64,000 nt of DNA from Pedobacter sp. SL55. GTDB lineage: Bacteria > Bacteroidota > Bacteroidia > Sphingobacteriales > Sphingobacteriaceae. A program made the translations under genes and the position numbers. The notes under the pieces are model-generated. The model was not told the DNA's origin and did not search any database. It was given only the letters and a program-made list of their open reading frames with translations. How positions within the stretch are numbered: the first letter of the stretch is position 1; every line of letters begins with the position of its first letter. The stretch is taken from the NCBI RefSeq assembly GCF_026625705.1, contig NZ_CP113059.1, positions 186,001 through 250,000 on the forward strand. Direction: 5' to 3'. This document shows positions 17,001-28,076 of this stretch, one piece after another.

Positions 17001-18360
17001 TTGGTTGGAAAGACTGGATACCTAATCTGTGTAGCGTAGGTGCACGGTTTAACAACACTGGGTGTCCTTTCAATACGTTTTCAAGGATGTCCCAAACTAG
17101 TGGATCTTTTCTATCAACAATTTTTTTAGCTGATTTTACTGTTTTTACCACACCACGCTCAATCATCTTACGAATAATGAACGGTTTGTAAAGCTCTGCA
17201 GCCATATCTTTTGGTAAACCGCATTCGTGTAATTTAAGATTAGGACCTACAACAATTACCGAACGAGCAGAATAATCTACACGTTTACCTAATAAGTTTT
17301 GACGGAAACGACCTTGCTTACCTTTCAAAATATCTGAAAGTGATTTTAAGGCACGGTTACCTTCAGTTTTAACAGCGTTTACTTTACGTGAGTTATCGAA
17401 TAACGAATCTACAGCTTCCTGTAACATACGTTTCTCGTTACGTAAAATAACCTCTGGTGCTTTAATCTCGATCAAACGTTTTAAACGGTTGTTACGGATA
17501 ATTACACGACGATATAAATCGTTCAAATCTGAAGTTGCGAAACGACCACCCTCTAAAGGAACTAATGGACGTAATTCTGGTGGAATAACTGGAACAATCT
17601 TGATGATCATCCATTCCGGGTTATTCTCGATATTTGCTCTTGAACCACGGAAAGCCTCTACTACTTGTAAACGTTTCAAAGCTTCGTTTTTACGTTGCTG
17701 AGAAGTTTCGTTAGCTGCTTGGTGACGTAGGTTATAAGATAAACTATCTAAATCGATACGTTTCAATAAATCTTCTAATGCCTCTGCACCCATTTTGGCA
17801 ACAAATTTATTAGGATCTTTATCGTCTAAATATTGATTTTCTTTAGGTAATTTATCTAAAATATCAAGATACTCTTCTTCGGTTAAGAAATCCATGAACT
17901 GGATACCTTGCTCGCCCATTAAACCAGCCTGAATTACTACATAACGTTCGTAGTAAATGATCAAATCTAATTTTTTGGTTGGCAAACCTAAAAGATAACC
18001 GATTTTGTTAGGTAAAGAACGGAAATACCAGATGTGCGCCACAGGAACCACCAAGTTGATGTGTCCCATACGCTCTCTACGTACTTTCTTTTCTGTTACT
18101 TCAACACCACAACGGTCGCAAACAATACCTTTATAACGGATACGTTTGTATTTACCGCAATGACATTCGTAATCTTTTACCGGGCCGAAAATACGCTCGC
18201 AAAACAAACCATCACGTTCTGGTTTGTAAGTACGATAGTTGATCGTCTCTGGTTTTAACACCTCGCCACTAGAACGCTCTAGAATAATTTCTGGAGACGA
18301 TAAGCTAATGGTTATCGACGTGAAATTGCTTTTTAATTTATTATCCTTTTTGTAAGACAT
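14074..18360 (-). CDS. rpoC: RNA polymerase beta' subunit
   Basis: 1428 residues, full length for Bacteroidota. It forms the catalytic core of RNA polymerase with RpoB. Diagnostic features are the N-terminal zinc-binding cysteines (CHCGKYKR and CDRCGVEV, residues about 66-84), the catalytic Mg-binding motif NADFDGDQM in the middle of the first half, the second zinc site ([19 protein letters not shown]) and the bridge/trigger region [18 protein letters not shown]. It starts with ATG and lies 87 bases downstream of rpoB, same operon. Codon use and length show no disruption. Confidence 0.98.
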   Translation of the reverse strand: MSYKKDNKLKSNFTSITISLSSPEIILERSSGEVLKPETINYRTYKPERDGLFCERIFGPVKDYECHCGKYKRIRYKGIVCDRCGVEVTEKKVRRERMGHINLVVPVAHIWYFRSLPNKIGYLLGLPTKKLDLIIYYERYVVIQAGLMGEQGIQFMDFLTEEEYLDILDKLPKENQYLDDKDPNKFVAKMGAEALEDLLKRIDLDSLSYNLRHQAANETSQQRKNEALKRLQVVEAFRGSRANIENNPEWMIIKIVPVIPPELRPLVPLEGGRFATSDLNDLYRRVIIRNNRLKRLIEIKAPEVILRNEKRMLQEAVDSLFDNSRKVNAVKTEGNRALKSLSDILKGKQGRFRQNLLGKRVDYSARSVIVVGPNLKLHECGLPKDMAAELYKPFIIRKMIERGVVKTVKSAKKIVDRKDPLVWDILENVLKGHPVLLNRAPTLHRLGIQSFQPKLVEGKAIQLHPLVCTAFNADFDGDQMAVHLPLGNAAILEAQVLMLAAHNILNPANGTPITVPSQDMVLGLYYITKGRRTDAQRVVRGQDMNFYSAEEVIIAYNEKRVDLHAWIKVKANVKEADGTIVNKLIETTVGRVLFNQMVPEEVGYINELLTKKSLRDIIGEVVKMTGMARSARFLDDIKELGFKMAFQGGLSFNLQDVNIPVEKHTLLEQAANEVEEVRNNYNMGFITNNERYNQIIDIWTRINNRLTTFVMNQLSSDNQGFNSVYMMLDSGARGSKEQIRQLAGMRGLMAKPQKSGSGGEIIENPILSNFKEGLSVLEYFISTHGARKGLADTALKTADAGYLTRRLHDVAQDMIVNSVDCGTLRGMYTTALKDNEDIVEPLYERILGRISLHDVFNPLDGKLLVGAGQDIDEDIAKAIEESPLEGVEIRSVLTCENKRGVCALCYGRNLASGKRVQKGEAVGVIAAQSIGEPGTQLTLRTFHVGGTASNIANESQINAKFDGVIEFENLRTVQTTTEDGVIDIVLGRSGEFRIVEPGTNKVIVNNNIPYGAFLYVKEGDKVAKGDKIVSWDPYNAVIISEFGGKIEFDAIIEGVTFREESDEQTGHREKVIIDTRDKTKNPSIRVLDKKGEVIRTYNIPVGAHIAVDDGDAVQTGQVLVKIPRATGKTRDITGGLPRVTELFEARNPSNPAVVTEIDGVVTLGGIKRGNREITIESRDGEVKKYLVPLSKHILVQDNDFVKAGMPLSDGSISPADILAIKGPAAVQEHLVNGIQEVYRLQGVKINDKHFEVIVHQMMQKVHIEDPGDTRFLENDSVDRWDFMIENDEIFDKKVVVDAGDSTTVKPGQILSLRKLRDENSQLKRQDLKQIEVRDAKPATASSVLQGITRASLGTKSFISAASFQETTKVLNEAAIAGKKDRMLGLKENVIVGHLIPSGTGVRGYERIIVGSQEEYDKLLASKQEEVEA

Positions 18361-18447
18361 ACTCTTTAAGGTTAAAGGTCGAAGGCTTAAGGCCTAAGGC
18401 GTAGGATTTGGAACCTAACACCTTAAACCTTATACCTTCTACCTCAA

Positions 18448-21400
18448 TTAGTCTAATGTAATATCTAAACCTAAGCCGCGTAACTCGTGTACCAATACGT
18501 TGAACGATTCTGGTACGCCTGGAGTTGGTAGGTTTTCGCCTTTAACAATGGCTTCGTAAGTTTTGGCTCTTCCAATAACATCATCAGACTTCACAGTCAA
18601 GATCTCTTGTAAAATATTAGCTGCACCGAATGCCTCTAATGCCCAAACCTCCATCTCACCAAAACGCTGACCACCAAATTGAGCTTTACCACCCAATGGT
18701 TGTTGTGTGATTAATGAGTATGGTCCGATAGAACGAGCGTGCATCTTATCATCAACCATGTGACCTAATTTCAGCATATAAATAATACCTACAGTAGTTG
18801 GTTGGTCAAATTTATCACCCGTTAAGCCATTGTTTAAGTAAGTTCTACCAGAAGCTGGCAAACCTGCTTTAGCAATCCACTCTTCTACCTCATCAGATTT
18901 AGCACCGTCAAAAATTGGAGTAGCGAATTTCACACCCAATTCTTTACCAGCCCAAGCCAATACGGTTTCGTAGATTTGGCCCAAGTTCATACGTGAAGGT
19001 ACACCTAGTGGGTTCAACACAATATCAACTGGAGTTCCGTCGTCTAAGAAAGGCATGTCTTCATCACGTACAATACGAGCAACAATACCCTTATTACCGT
19101 GACGACCCGCCATCTTATCACCTACTTTTAGTTTACGTTTTTTAGCTACATAAACTTTAGCCATCTGAACAATTCCTGATGGAAGCTCATCTCCAACGCT
19201 AATGGCAAATTTATCACGTTTGTAAGCACCTAGTTCTTCGTTTACACGGATACCGTAGTTGTGCAACAACATTTTAATTTGCTCATTTTTGTCTTCGTCT
19301 GTAGTCCATTTGTATGGATTGATGTGAGCATACTCTAAATCAGCTAATATTTTTTGAGTAAACTTAGCACCTTTAGCAATTAAAAGCTCTTTGTAAACAT
19401 TGTAAACACCTTGAGAGGTTTTACCATTCACAATTTGGAACAATTTATCTACTAACTCGTTTTTAAGATTCTCAGTAGCAATATTATATTTCTTGTCTAA
19501 CTTCTCAATTGCCGATTTTTCTTCAGCTTTTGTAGTTTTCTTAGCTCTAGAGAATAATTTAGTATCGATAACTACACCTTTAATTGACGGTGGAGTTTTC
19601 AACGAAGCATCCTTAACATCGCCCGCTTTGTCACCAAAGATTGCACGAAGTAATTTCTCTTCTGGTGAAGGATCAGACTCTCCTTTTGGTGTAATTTTAC
19701 CAATTAAGATATCGCCTTCTTTTACCTCTGCACCAATACGGATGATACCGTTTTCATCTAAGTCTTTAGTAGCCTCTTCAGAAACGTTAGGAATATCTGG
19801 AGTTAACTCCTCTTCACCACGTTTAGTATCACGTACTTCTAGTTCAAACTCCTCGATGTGTAATGAAGTAAAGATATCTTCTCTAACAATACGCTCGTTA
19901 ATTACAATCGCATCCTCAAAGTTATATCCTTGCCAAGGCATGAAAGCTACTTTTAAGTTTCTTCCTAATGCCAATTCGCCATCTTCAGTTGCATAACCTT
20001 CGCAAAGCACTTGTCCTTTGGTAACTTTTTGACCTTTCTTAACGATAGGTTTTAAGTTGATACAAGTATTTTGGTTGGTTTTTTTGAACTTAGTTAATCT
20101 ATATGTTTTGCTATCTCCTTCAAAAGAAACTAGACGATCATCGTCATTTCTTTCATATTTAATTACAATTTGATCTGCATCTACATACTCAACTACACCG
20201 TTTCCTTCTGCATTGATCAAAGTTCTTGAGTCACGAGCAACGCGACCTTCTAAACCTGTACCTACAATTGGCGCCTCAGGACGTAACAATGGTACGGCCT
20301 GACGTTGCATGTTCGATCCCATCAAGGCCCTGTTCGCATCATCATGTTCTAAGAACGGAATTAACGAAGCAGCGATTGAAGTAATCTGGTTAGGTGCAAT
20401 ATCCATCAAGTCTAATTTCTCAGGCTCGATAATCGGGAAGTCACCCTCGTAACGTGCTTTAACACGTGGAGTAGAGAAGTTACCTTTATCATCGTACTGC
20501 GCATTAGCTTGAGCAATAGTTTTACCATCCTCATCTTCTGCAGAAAGGTAGATTACATCTTCATTAACAGAAACTTTACCGTCTACAACCTTTTTGTAAG
20601 GAGTTTCGATAAAACCTAAACTGTTGATCTTTGCATGAACACAAAGAGATGAAATCAAACCAATATTTGGCCCCTCTGGCGTTTCGATAGTACACAAACG
20701 ACCGTAGTGGGTGTAGTGAACGTCACGAACCTCGAAACCTGCACGCTCACGAGATAAACCACCTGGACCTAAAGCTGAAAGACGACGCTTGTGCGTAATC
20801 TCTGCCAAAGGATTGGTTTGGTCCATGAACTGCGAAAGTTGGTTGGTTCCAAAGAAAGAGTTGATTACAGATGACAATGTACGAGCATTGATCAAATCTG
20901 TTGGTGTAAACACCTCATTATCGCGAATGTTCATACGCTCACGGATAGTTCTAGCCATACGAGCTAAACCTACACCAAATTGTGCGTACAACTGCTCACC
21001 TACCGTACGTACACGACGGTTTGATAAGTGATCGATATCATCCACCTCTTCTTTAGAGTTGATTAATTTGATCAAATATTTAACAATCGCAATGATATCT
21101 GCTTTCGTTAAAACTTTAACCTCATCAGGAGTATCCATTTTCAACTTACGGTTGATACGGTATCTACCCACATCACCTAAGTCGTAACGTTTATCCGAGA
21201 AGAACAAACGATCAATGATACCTCTTGCAGTTTCCTCATCAGGCGGTTCTGCGTTACGCAAAGCACGATAGATGTTCTCCACAGCCTCTTTCTCAGAGTT
21301 AGAAGTATCTTTTTGTAAAGTATTATATATAATGGTATAATCAGCTTGAGATGCACCATCATCTTTAGATAAAATGATAGTTTTAACACCTGCATCGATG

Positions 21401-22251
21401 ATTAAATCAATATGGTCGTCTTCTAAAACAGTATCCCTGTCTAAGATAACTTCGTTACGGTCAATAGAAACTACCTCACCGGTATCCTCATCCACAAAAT
21501 CTTCTACCCATTTTCTAAGAACTCTTGCAGCCAGTTTACGTCCGATATATTTCTTTAAACCTGATTTGCTAACTTTTACTTCGTCAGCAAGATCAAAAAG
21601 CTCTAAGATATCTTTATCAGAATCGTAACCTATAGCACGCAATAACGTAGTTACAGGGAATTTTTTCTTACGATCGATATAAGCATACATTACGTTATTA
21701 ACGTCTGTAGCAAACTCGATCCAAGAACCTTTAAACGGAATTACACGGGCAGAATATAACTTAGTTCCATTAGTGTGACGGCTTTGGCCGAAGAACACAC
21801 CTGGAGACCTGTGCAATTGAGATACAATTACACGTTCTGCACCGTTAATTACGAATGTACCTTTAGGAGTCATATAAGGAATAGTTCCTAAGTATACATC
21901 TTGAATAATGGTTTCAAAATCTTCGTGCTCAGCATCGTTACAAGAAAGCTTCAATTTAGCTTTCAACGGAACGCTGTAAGTTAGTCCACGGTCAATACAT
22001 TCAGGAATGTCGTAACGAGGTGGATCAATAAAATAATCTAAAAATTCTAAAACAAAGATGTTTCTAGAATCAGTGATTGGGAAATTTTCAGCGAACACCT
22101 TAAACAAACCTTCGGTATGACGGTTGTCTGAAGTGGTTTCGATCTGGAAAAATTCTCTAAATGATTGCAACTGCACATCCAGAAAATCTGGATAATCGAT
22201 AATGTGCTTACTACGTGCAAAATTTACTCTTTGGTCGACTTTATTTGCCAA
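18448..22251 (-). CDS. rpoB: RNA polymerase beta subunit
   Basis: 1267 residues, intact. Visible signatures include the rifampicin-region sequence [25 protein letters not shown], where rifampicin-contacting Gln, Asp, His and Arg residues look wild type, plus [11 protein letters not shown] and the C-terminal [12 protein letters not shown] and [18 protein letters not shown]. It is read with rpoC after the ribosomal stalk genes. A GC-rich hairpin in the rplL-rpoB gap may set relative expression. Confidence 0.98.
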   Translation of the reverse strand: MANKVDQRVNFARSKHIIDYPDFLDVQLQSFREFFQIETTSDNRHTEGLFKVFAENFPITDSRNIFVLEFLDYFIDPPRYDIPECIDRGLTYSVPLKAKLKLSCNDAEHEDFETIIQDVYLGTIPYMTPKGTFVINGAERVIVSQLHRSPGVFFGQSRHTNGTKLYSARVIPFKGSWIEFATDVNNVMYAYIDRKKKFPVTTLLRAIGYDSDKDILELFDLADEVKVSKSGLKKYIGRKLAARVLRKWVEDFVDEDTGEVVSIDRNEVILDRDTVLEDDHIDLIIDAGVKTIILSKDDGASQADYTIIYNTLQKDTSNSEKEAVENIYRALRNAEPPDEETARGIIDRLFFSDKRYDLGDVGRYRINRKLKMDTPDEVKVLTKADIIAIVKYLIKLINSKEEVDDIDHLSNRRVRTVGEQLYAQFGVGLARMARTIRERMNIRDNEVFTPTDLINARTLSSVINSFFGTNQLSQFMDQTNPLAEITHKRRLSALGPGGLSRERAGFEVRDVHYTHYGRLCTIETPEGPNIGLISSLCVHAKINSLGFIETPYKKVVDGKVSVNEDVIYLSAEDEDGKTIAQANAQYDDKGNFSTPRVKARYEGDFPIIEPEKLDLMDIAPNQITSIAASLIPFLEHDDANRALMGSNMQRQAVPLLRPEAPIVGTGLEGRVARDSRTLINAEGNGVVEYVDADQIVIKYERNDDDRLVSFEGDSKTYRLTKFKKTNQNTCINLKPIVKKGQKVTKGQVLCEGYATEDGELALGRNLKVAFMPWQGYNFEDAIVINERIVREDIFTSLHIEEFELEVRDTKRGEEELTPDIPNVSEEATKDLDENGIIRIGAEVKEGDILIGKITPKGESDPSPEEKLLRAIFGDKAGDVKDASLKTPPSIKGVVIDTKLFSRAKKTTKAEEKSAIEKLDKKYNIATENLKNELVDKLFQIVNGKTSQGVYNVYKELLIAKGAKFTQKILADLEYAHINPYKWTTDEDKNEQIKMLLHNYGIRVNEELGAYKRDKFAISVGDELPSGIVQMAKVYVAKKRKLKVGDKMAGRHGNKGIVARIVRDEDMPFLDDGTPVDIVLNPLGVPSRMNLGQIYETVLAWAGKELGVKFATPIFDGAKSDEVEEWIAKAGLPASGRTYLNNGLTGDKFDQPTTVGIIYMLKLGHMVDDKMHARSIGPYSLITQQPLGGKAQFGGQRFGEMEVWALEAFGAANILQEILTVKSDDVIGRAKTYEAIVKGENLPTPGVPESFNVLVHELRGLGLDITLD

Positions 22252-22351
22252 GGGACTAAATTTAATTTAGTTTAAGAATAAACTATTTTTTGGTTTTAAA
22301 GGGAAACATTTCATCAACCAAACAAAATGAAATGTTTATAAACGGGAATGA

Positions 22352-22373
22352 ACTCCGACTTTGCAGTCGGAGT
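22352..22373 (-). promoter_or_regulatory. Hairpin in the rplL-rpoB gap (attenuator or processing site)
   Basis: A perfect 9-bp stem, ACTCCGACT/AGTCGGAGT, with a four-base loop. On the minus transcript it is not followed by a T run, so it is more like a partial attenuator or RNase cleavage site between ribosomal and polymerase cistrons, as is known in other bacteria at this place. The role is inferred. Confidence 0.5.
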
Positions 22374-22404
22374 CTTTTCTTCTGAGTTTCGTTATATTAA
22401 GTGA

Positions 22405-22782
22405 TTACTTAATCTCAACTACTGCTCCAGCTTCTTCTAATTGTTTTTTCAAAGCTTCTGCTTCGTCTTTAGCAACACCAGCTTTTAATTCTTTAGGTGC
22501 ACCATCAACTAAGTCTTTAGCTTCTTTCAAACCTAGACCAGTTAAATCTTTTACCAATTTAACTACTGCTAGTTTTTGACCACCAGCATCTTTCAAGATT
22601 ACATCAAAAGATGTTTTCTCTTCAGCTGCAGCAGCTTCGCCACCAGCAGCAGGAGCAGCTACAGCTACTGCAGCAGCAGCAGGCTCAATACCATACTCGT
22701 CTTTTAAGATTTGAGCTAATTCATTAACTTCTTTAACTGTTAAGTTTACCAATTGCTCAGCAAACGCTTTTAAATCTGCCAT
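22405..22782 (-). CDS. rplL: 50S ribosomal protein L7/L12
   Basis: 125 residues, full length. An N-terminal dimerisation domain ([16 protein letters not shown]), an Ala-rich flexible hinge (residues about 37-55), and the C-terminal factor-binding domain with [13 protein letters not shown] and [22 protein letters not shown]. It forms the ribosomal stalk with L10 and recruits translational GTPases. It follows rplJ by 65 bases. Confidence 0.97.
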   Translation of the reverse strand: MADLKAFAEQLVNLTVKEVNELAQILKDEYGIEPAAAAVAVAAPAAGGEAAAAEEKTSFDVILKDAGGQKLAVVKLVKDLTGLGLKEAKDLVDGAPKELKAGVAKDEAEALKKQLEEAGAVVEIK

Positions 22783-22847
22783 TTTATTAAGATTTTAAAA
22801 TTTTACGTGATTGTTGTTTGTTTAATTACGAACTTATCAGGTGTTCG

Positions 22848-23372
22848 TTAACCTCTTTCTTGTAGTGTTTTAACAATACCTGCGATTTTGCCTCCGCCTG
22901 ATTGTAACGCAGACACAACGTTCTTAGCTGGTGATTGTAATAATCCAACGATTTCGCCAATAAGTTCTTCTCTTGATTTAAGACTTACTAATGCGTCTAA
23001 TTGGTTATCGCCAACGAAAATTGCTGTATCAACATAAGCGCCTTTCAATTGAGGTTTATCTTCGCCTTTACCTTTTCTTAAAGATTTGATCAGCTTAGCT
23101 GGACCATTTCCTACTTTAGAAAATAATAAGGCAGATTGACCTTTTAATGCTGGGAATATCTCTGATGCATCGCCTTCCAAACCTTCGATCGCTTTTTTGA
23201 TCAAAGTGTTTTTAGCAACTTGCATCTCGATACCGCTCTCGAAACATTTACGACGGATGTTATTTACTTTTTCAACAGATAAGCCTGAAGTATCAGCAAT
23301 ATAAAAATTACCGAACTCCTGCATTTTCTCTTGTAGAGCTAAAACTACTTCTTGTTTTTCTTCTCTGTTCAT
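22848..23372 (-). CDS. rplJ: 50S ribosomal protein L10
   Basis: 174 residues, intact. It is the base of the L7/L12 stalk. The N-terminal region EEKQEVVLALQEKM and YIADTSGLSVEKVNNIRRKCFESGI is typical, and the C-terminal helix IAGIVKTLQERG binds L12 dimers. The ATG is two bases after the predicted rplA stop, so the two are translationally close; there is no room for a separate L10 leader between them. Confidence 0.96.
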   Translation of the reverse strand: MNREEKQEVVLALQEKMQEFGNFYIADTSGLSVEKVNNIRRKCFESGIEMQVAKNTLIKKAIEGLEGDASEIFPALKGQSALLFSKVGNGPAKLIKSLRKGKGEDKPQLKGAYVDTAIFVGDNQLDALVSLKSREELIGEIVGLLQSPAKNVVSALQSGGGKIAGIVKTLQERG

Positions 23373-23374
23373 AA

Positions 23375-24075
23375 TTAGATCCCCGCTACTGATTTAGTTT
23401 CTACCGAAATTCCAGGACTCATTGTTGAAGACACGTGAATGCTTTTAAAATAAGTTCCTTTTGCTGCAGAAGGTTTTAATTTTGATAACGTTTGAAGTAA
23501 CTTCTAACGCGTTCTCGTATAATTTCTCCGGAGCGAATGATACCTTTCCGATTGAAGCGTGGATAATACCAGTTTTGTCTACCTTAAAATCAATCTTACC
23601 GCCTTTTACATCAGTTACAGCTTTACCAACTTCGTTAGTTACTGTACCTGATTTAGGGTTTGGCATTAAGTTTCTTGGACCTAAAACACGGCCCAATTTA
23701 CCCACCTTTGCCATACACGCAGGAGTAGTGATAATAATGTCTACATCTGTCCAACCACCTTCAATTTTAGCTACATACTCGTCTAAACCTACAAAATCTG
23801 CTCCTGCTGCTTTAGCCTCTTCTTCCTTATCAGGAGTACAAAGCTACTAAAACGCGAACAGTTTTACCGGTACCGTGAGGTAAAGTAGCGATACCACGTA
23901 CCATTTGATTAGCTTTACGAGGATCAACCCCTAAAGCTACATCGATATCAACCGATGCATCAAATTTAGTAGTCGTGATTTCCTTTACCAAAGCAGATGC
24001 TTCTTTTAAAGAATACGATTTACCGGCTTCTAGTTTAGCGTGTGCTATTTTTTGATTTTTTGTTAACTTAGCCAC
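23375..24075 (-). pseudogene. rplA: 50S ribosomal protein L1, reading frame broken by two single-base insertions
   Basis: The sequence encodes a complete 232-residue L1 if two extra bases are skipped. Frame 1 gives [19 protein letters not shown] to KTVRVLV. After an extra base near 23844 the next frame gives [19 protein letters not shown] through [16 protein letters not shown] to YENALE. After another extra base near 23501 the last frame gives [19 protein letters not shown] to SVAGI and stop at 23375. The total is 701 bases, exactly 233 codons plus two. L1 is a conserved protein of the ribosome stalk region and its gene is in its normal place between rplK and rplJ. A real double knock-out here is improbable, so I favour sequencing or assembly error over decay. 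Confidence 0.85.
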
Positions 24076-24101
24076 TAGTGTAAACTGTTAATGTTAAATA
24101 A

Positions 24102-24542
24102 TTAGTTAAAAGGCGCATCACCTGAAACAGTGATACCCATGCTACGTGCTGTACCAGCAACCATACTCATTGCTGATTCGATAGTAAATGCATTTAAATC
24201 AGGCATTTTATCTTCAGCAATTGCCTTAACTTGATCCCAAGTCACCGATCCAACTTTTTTACGGTTTGGCTCAGCAGAACCACTCTGTAATTTAGTAGCA
24301 TCCAATAATTGGATAGCAACTGGAGGGGTTTTGATGATGAAATCGAAAGACTTGTCAGCATATACAGTAATTACAACTGGTAAAACTTTACCTGGCTTAT
24401 CTTGGGTACGAGCATTGAATTGTTTACAAAACTCCATGATGTTCACACCTTTAGCACCTAATGCAGGTCCTACTGGTGGCGATGGGTTTGCAGCTCCGCC
24501 CTTGATCTGTAATTTGATCATTGCACTGACTTCTTTTGCCAT
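24102..24542 (-). CDS. rplK: 50S ribosomal protein L11
   Basis: 146 residues, intact. The N-terminal motif [24 protein letters not shown] holds the prolines that face the factor-binding site, and the C-terminal RNA-binding domain has [22 protein letters not shown] and GTARSMGI. It opens the ribosomal protein-polymerase part of the operon, 27 bases ahead of rplA, and has its own promoter after the nusG terminator. Confidence 0.97.
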   Translation of the reverse strand: MAKEVSAMIKLQIKGGAANPSPPVGPALGAKGVNIMEFCKQFNARTQDKPGKVLPVVITVYADKSFDFIIKTPPVAIQLLDATKLQSGSAEPNRKKVGSVTWDQVKAIAEDKMPDLNAFTIESAMSMVAGTARSMGITVSGDAPFN

Positions 24543-24627
24543 TTTTTGTTTTTGTTTAATTAAAACTCAATGTTAAATTTTGGAAGCAATGTAACATTTA
24601 GATTTTCCTTTTGAACGCATTGAATGC

Positions 24628-24668
24628 AAAAAGGACTGCAAAGATATAAATTATCTTGCAGTCCTCAA
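24628..24668 (-). promoter_or_regulatory. rplK promoter embedded in the nusG terminator hairpin
   Basis: On the minus strand TTG (24668-24666), exactly 19 bases, then TATCTTTG (24646-24639) gives a full-consensus Bacteroidota -33/-7 promoter. The same bases form a hairpin: AGGACTGCAAGATA pairs with TATCTTTGCAGTCCT with one bulged base, followed by T5. So the nusG terminator stem contains the -7 element of the next transcript. Confidence 0.75.
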
Positions 24669-24690
24669 ATACTTTTATGAAAATATTTTA

Positions 24691-25233
24691 TTATTCTTTT
24701 TCTACTTGCATATAGTTAAGCTCAAGCGGAGTTTTACGTCCAAAAATCTTAACCATTACTTTTAGTTTTTTCTTCTCTTCATTTACTTCTTCGATAATAC
24801 CTGAGAAGCCGTTGAAAGGGCCGTCCATTACTTTAACGTTTTCACCGACGTAATAAGCAACATTCATCGTTTCGCTTTGTTGGCTCATCTCATCAACCTT
24901 ACCTAAAATACGGTTAACTTCTGCCTGTCTCATCGGAATGGCATTACCAGCTTTATCACCTAAGAAACCAATTACACTATTAATCCCTTTAATTACGTGC
25001 TCTAACTCTCCATCTAAAGCTGCTTCAATCATCACATATCCTGGGTAGTAGTTACGTTCTTTAGCAATCTTCTTACCATCCTTCATTTGATAGTATTTCT
25101 CCGTTGGGATCAATACTTGAGGAACTAGATGCGATAATCCTAAACGGCTAATTTCCGAATCAAGGTATTGTTTTACTTTCTTCTCTTTACCACTTACCGC
25201 TCTAACAACGTACCATTTTAGCTGATCGTTCAT
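24691..25233 (-). CDS. nusG: Transcription termination/antitermination protein NusG
   Basis: 180 residues. The NGN domain starts [20 protein letters not shown] and contains [10 protein letters not shown]; the C-terminal KOW domain reads [27 protein letters not shown]. It binds RNA polymerase to increase processivity and couples it to Rho or ribosomal S10. It lies 14 bases after secE and is followed by the terminator/promoter hairpin. Confidence 0.96.
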   Translation of the reverse strand: MNDQLKWYVVRAVSGKEKKVKQYLDSEISRLGLSHLVPQVLIPTEKYYQMKDGKKIAKERNYYPGYVMIEAALDGELEHVIKGINSVIGFLGDKAGNAIPMRQAEVNRILGKVDEMSQQSETMNVAYYVGENVKVMDGPFNGFSGIIEEVNEEKKKLKVMVKIFGRKTPLELNYMQVEKE

Positions 25234-25247
25234 CTAATAAATCTATT

Positions 25248-25439
25248 TTAAAGTGAATTGTAAAAAGTTTCAAGAATGTAGTTAGCTCCTTTATCCATTG
25301 CCATAATAACAAGAGAGATAATTGCTGAAGCCACTAAAACCAACACTGCTGAATTTTGTAGGTCACCCCAAGTAGGCCAAGTTACCTTTTGGGTCATTTC
25401 TTCGTACGATTCTTTTATAAATTGAACTACCTTAGCCAT
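25248..25439 (-). CDS. secE: Preprotein translocase subunit SecE
   Basis: 63 residues, the short single-helix bacterial form. The sequence VVQFIKESYEEMTQKVTWPTW carries the amphipathic helix and the conserved K-V-T-W-P motif, followed by one transmembrane helix (about 30-50). It stabilises SecY in the translocon. It is placed between tRNA-Trp and nusG, the universal position. Confidence 0.95.
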   Translation of the reverse strand: MAKVVQFIKESYEEMTQKVTWPTWGDLQNSAVLVLVASAIISLVIMAMDKGANYILETFYNSL

Positions 25440-25525
25440 ATTTGAGAATTTTGAATGAGAAAATTTAGAATGATTGAATTGGCAACTTACTCATTTCATC
25501 ATTTCAAATTCAATCATTTTATTTG

Positions 25526-25597
25526 CACGGGAACAAGGATTCGAACCCTGATCAAAGGTTTTGGAGACCTCTATTCTACCATTGAACTATTCCCGTG
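25526..25597 (-). tRNA. tRNA-Trp (anticodon CCA)
   Basis: A 72-base cloverleaf. The acceptor CACGGGA pairs with TCCCGTG, discriminator G, anticodon loop CTCCAAA. It lies between tuf and secE, as is usual in Bacteroidota. Confidence 0.95.
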
Positions 25598-25658
25598 GAC
25601 AAAATTAGCTAATCAGCGAATTTGCTAATTAGCTAATTTATGTATGTTATAGCTATAA

Positions 25659-26846
25659 TTAAGCTAAGATTTCAGTTACCTGACCAGCACCTACTGTTCT
25701 ACCACCTTCACGGATAGCGAAACGTAGACCTTTTTCCATTGCAATCGCGTTAATTAATTTAACTGTGATTGTAACGTTATCACCTGGCATTACCATTTCA
25801 GTACCTTCAGCTAATGAAATTTCACCAGTTACGTCTGTAGTACGGAAATAGAATTGAGGACGGTATTTGTTGAAGAATGGAGTGTGACGACCACCTTCTG
25901 CTTTTGATAATACATAGATCTCAGCTTTGAAATCTGTGTGAGGAGTTACTGAACCTGGTTTACAGATAACCATACCACGACGGATATCAGTTTTCTCAAT
26001 ACCACGTAACAATAAACCTACGTTATCACCAGCTTCACCGTAATCTAAGATTTTACGGAACATCTCAACACCAGTTACTGTAGATTTTAAGTTCTCAGCA
26101 CCCATACCTAAGATTTCTACTGGATCACCAGAGTTGATTACACCACGCTCAATACGACCTGTAGCAACAGTACCACGACCAGTAATTGAGAATACGTCTT
26201 CAACAGGCATCAAGAAAGGAAGATCTGTTAAACGTGGAGGGATTGGTACGTAGTTATCTACAGCATCCATTAACTCCATGATTTTAGCAACCCATTTTGG
26301 ATCACCGTTTAATCCACCTAGTGCAGAACCTTGGATTACTGGAATATCATCACCTGGGAATTCGTAGAAAGATAATAATTCACGAACTTCCATTTCAACT
26401 AGTTCTAATAACTCAGGATCATCAACCATATCCACTTTGTTCATGAATACAACTAATGAAGGTACACCTACCTGACGAGCCAAAAGAATGTGCTCACGAG
26501 TTTGTGGCATTGGACCATCAGTTGCAGCTACTACGATGATAGCACCGTCCATTTGAGCAGCACCAGTAACCATGTTTTTCACGTAATCCGCGTGACCTGG
26601 ACAGTCAACGTGTGCATAGTGACGGTTAGCTGTTGAATACTCAACGTGAGCAGTATTGATAGTGATACCTCTTTCTTTTTCCTCTGGAGCAGAGTCAATT
26701 GAATCGAATGAACGTGCCTCAGACAAACCTGCGTCAGACAATACTTTAGTAATTGCTGCTGTTAAGGTTGTTTTACCGTGGTCAACGTGACCGATTGTAC
26801 CGATGTTTAAGTGCGGCTTACTGCGGTCAAACTTTTCTTTTGCCAT
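25659..26846 (-). CDS. tuf: Elongation factor Tu
   Basis: 395-residue translational GTPase that delivers aminoacyl-tRNA. G motifs are GHVDHGKTT (residues 18-26), the switch-I region [20 protein letters not shown] and NKVD; domains 2 and 3 follow with [13 protein letters not shown] and the C-terminal [14 protein letters not shown]. It is full length. The gene sits in a tRNA-tuf-tRNA cluster, so the primary transcript is probably processed by tRNA-maturing RNases. Confidence 0.98.
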   Translation of the reverse strand: MAKEKFDRSKPHLNIGTIGHVDHGKTTLTAAITKVLSDAGLSEARSFDSIDSAPEEKERGITINTAHVEYSTANRHYAHVDCPGHADYVKNMVTGAAQMDGAIIVVAATDGPMPQTREHILLARQVGVPSLVVFMNKVDMVDDPELLELVEMEVRELLSFYEFPGDDIPVIQGSALGGLNGDPKWVAKIMELMDAVDNYVPIPPRLTDLPFLMPVEDVFSITGRGTVATGRIERGVINSGDPVEILGMGAENLKSTVTGVEMFRKILDYGEAGDNVGLLLRGIEKTDIRRGMVICKPGSVTPHTDFKAEIYVLSKAEGGRHTPFFNKYRPQFYFRTTDVTGEISLAEGTEMVMPGDNVTITVKLINAIAMEKGLRFAIREGGRTVGAGQVTEILA

Positions 26847-26966
26847 TTTTTTATACTTATTAGTAGGTTAAAATTTTTTATTTAATTATTGTTTTGATAC
26901 AATTTCAATACAAAAAACCTTGTTCTTTCTGCCTTTGCTAGCAGAATAACAAAGTTATTCACTTGT

Positions 26967-27040
<74 letters not shown>

Positions 27041-27128
27041 TTTACCTTTCAGCTCACTAGTTCATTCGTTCTTTTGTTCATTAGGCTACTAGTGAACCAT
27101 TGAACAATTTCCCCAATGAACTTCTAGG

Positions 27129-27201
27129 AGCGGAAGACGAGGTTCGAACTCGCGACCTATAGCTTGGAAGGCTATCGCTCTACCAACTGAGCTACTTCCG
27201 C
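27129..27201 (-). tRNA. tRNA-Gly (anticodon TCC)
   Basis: The acceptor GCGGAAG pairs with CTTCCGC, the anticodon loop is CTTCCAA, and a TTCGAAC T loop is present. Confidence 0.93.
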
Positions 27202-27278
27202 TTTTCAATCTTCAGTTTTCAATTTCTAGTTAGCAATCTGTAACTGCAAACTAAAAACTGATTATTGTCAACTGATGG

Positions 27279-27361
27279 TGGGGAGAGAAGGATTCGAACC
27301 TTCGAAGTCTTGCGACAACAGAGTTACAGTCTGTCCCATTTGGCCACTCTGGTATCTCCCC
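27279..27361 (-). tRNA. tRNA-Tyr (anticodon GTA)
   Basis: 83 bases, with a long variable arm as expected for bacterial tRNA-Tyr. The acceptor GGGGAGA pairs with TCTCCCC, discriminator A, anticodon loop CTGTAAC. Confidence 0.94.
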
Positions 27362-27398
27362 CCTTTTACTCCAAAACTTAAAGTTTCAAAATAAAAAG

Positions 27399-27471
<73 letters not shown>

Positions 27472-27494
27472 TTTTTACTTTTAAAAACGTGGTG

Positions 27495-27502
27495 CAAAGA
27501 TA
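27495..27502 (-). promoter_or_regulatory. -7 element of the tRNA-tuf operon
   Basis: On the minus strand TATCTTTG fits TAnnTTTG, 24 bases before the first tRNA-Thr. No consensus -33 TTG is evident, but AT-rich sequence precedes it. Confidence 0.55.
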
Positions 27503-27647
27503 TAAAATTTTGTCTTTTTACCTATAGCTACACGCTTTTTTTTTATTTTTTATCTCTTCACAGAACAACCCATTTTTTCTGAGCTGCTGTAGCCGTTTCC
27601 GAAATGGAATGCAAATATACACGCATTATTCTTAGCTGCAAATATTT

Positions 27648-27684
27648 TTTAAAAAAAAATTGACGAACCTAAGCTCGTCAATTT
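27648..27684 (-). terminator. Intrinsic terminator of hpf
   Basis: The stem AAATTGACGA/TCGTCAATTT is followed by a long T run on the minus strand, 30 bases after the hpf stop codon. Confidence 0.85.
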
Positions 27685-27713
27685 CTAACTATTCTTTTAT
27701 CGAAAATATCAAT

Positions 27714-28061
27714 CTAGTAATCAGACAGTTCATCTGCATTACTTAGTGCCTTATGCTCACTTAATTTTGCTCTAGTTTTATCTTTGTGCTTGGTAATTTG
27801 TTTCCTTAACGACTCTATTGCCAAATCGGTAGCCTCTTCGAAAGACTTACATTGCTCTTTCGCAAACAAAGTACCGCCGGGTACAATTAGCTTAATTTCG
27901 CTTATTTTGTTAGCTTCGTCTTCTACATTTTCAAGTTTCAGGTAAACTTCTCCACTTATAATCTGATCAAAAAACTGATCTAACTTATCTACTTTCTTTT
28001 GAATAAACTCCAATAACTTCTTGTCTGCATTGAAATGGATAGACTGAACTCTGATTTTCAT
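27714..28061 (-). CDS. hpf: Ribosome hibernation-promoting factor, short HPF/YfiA family
   Basis: 115 residues. The sigma54-modulation/S30AE fold is visible: MKIRVQSIHFNADKKLLEFIQKKVDKLDQFFD, then VYLKLENVED and LFAKEQCKSFEEATDLAIESLRKQITKHKDK. It binds the 30S decoding region in stationary phase. It lacks the long C-terminal dimerisation domain of long HPF. It follows xerC by 15 bases and is terminated by a strong hairpin, so xerC-hpf is probably one transcript. Confidence 0.92.
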   Translation of the reverse strand: MKIRVQSIHFNADKKLLEFIQKKVDKLDQFFDQIISGEVYLKLENVEDEANKISEIKLIVPGGTLFAKEQCKSFEEATDLAIESLRKQITKHKDKTRAKLSEHKALSNADELSDY

Positions 28062-28076
28062 ATTTTCCTCCTTTTT

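Noticed and set aside
19493..19996. 167-codon ORF opposite rpoB
   Set aside because: Antisense to a conserved coding sequence; Ser-rich composition is typical of a shadow frame.
23373..23374. L10 leader RNA before rplJ
   Set aside because: The predicted rplA stop is two bases from the rplJ ATG, which leaves no room for a separate leader.
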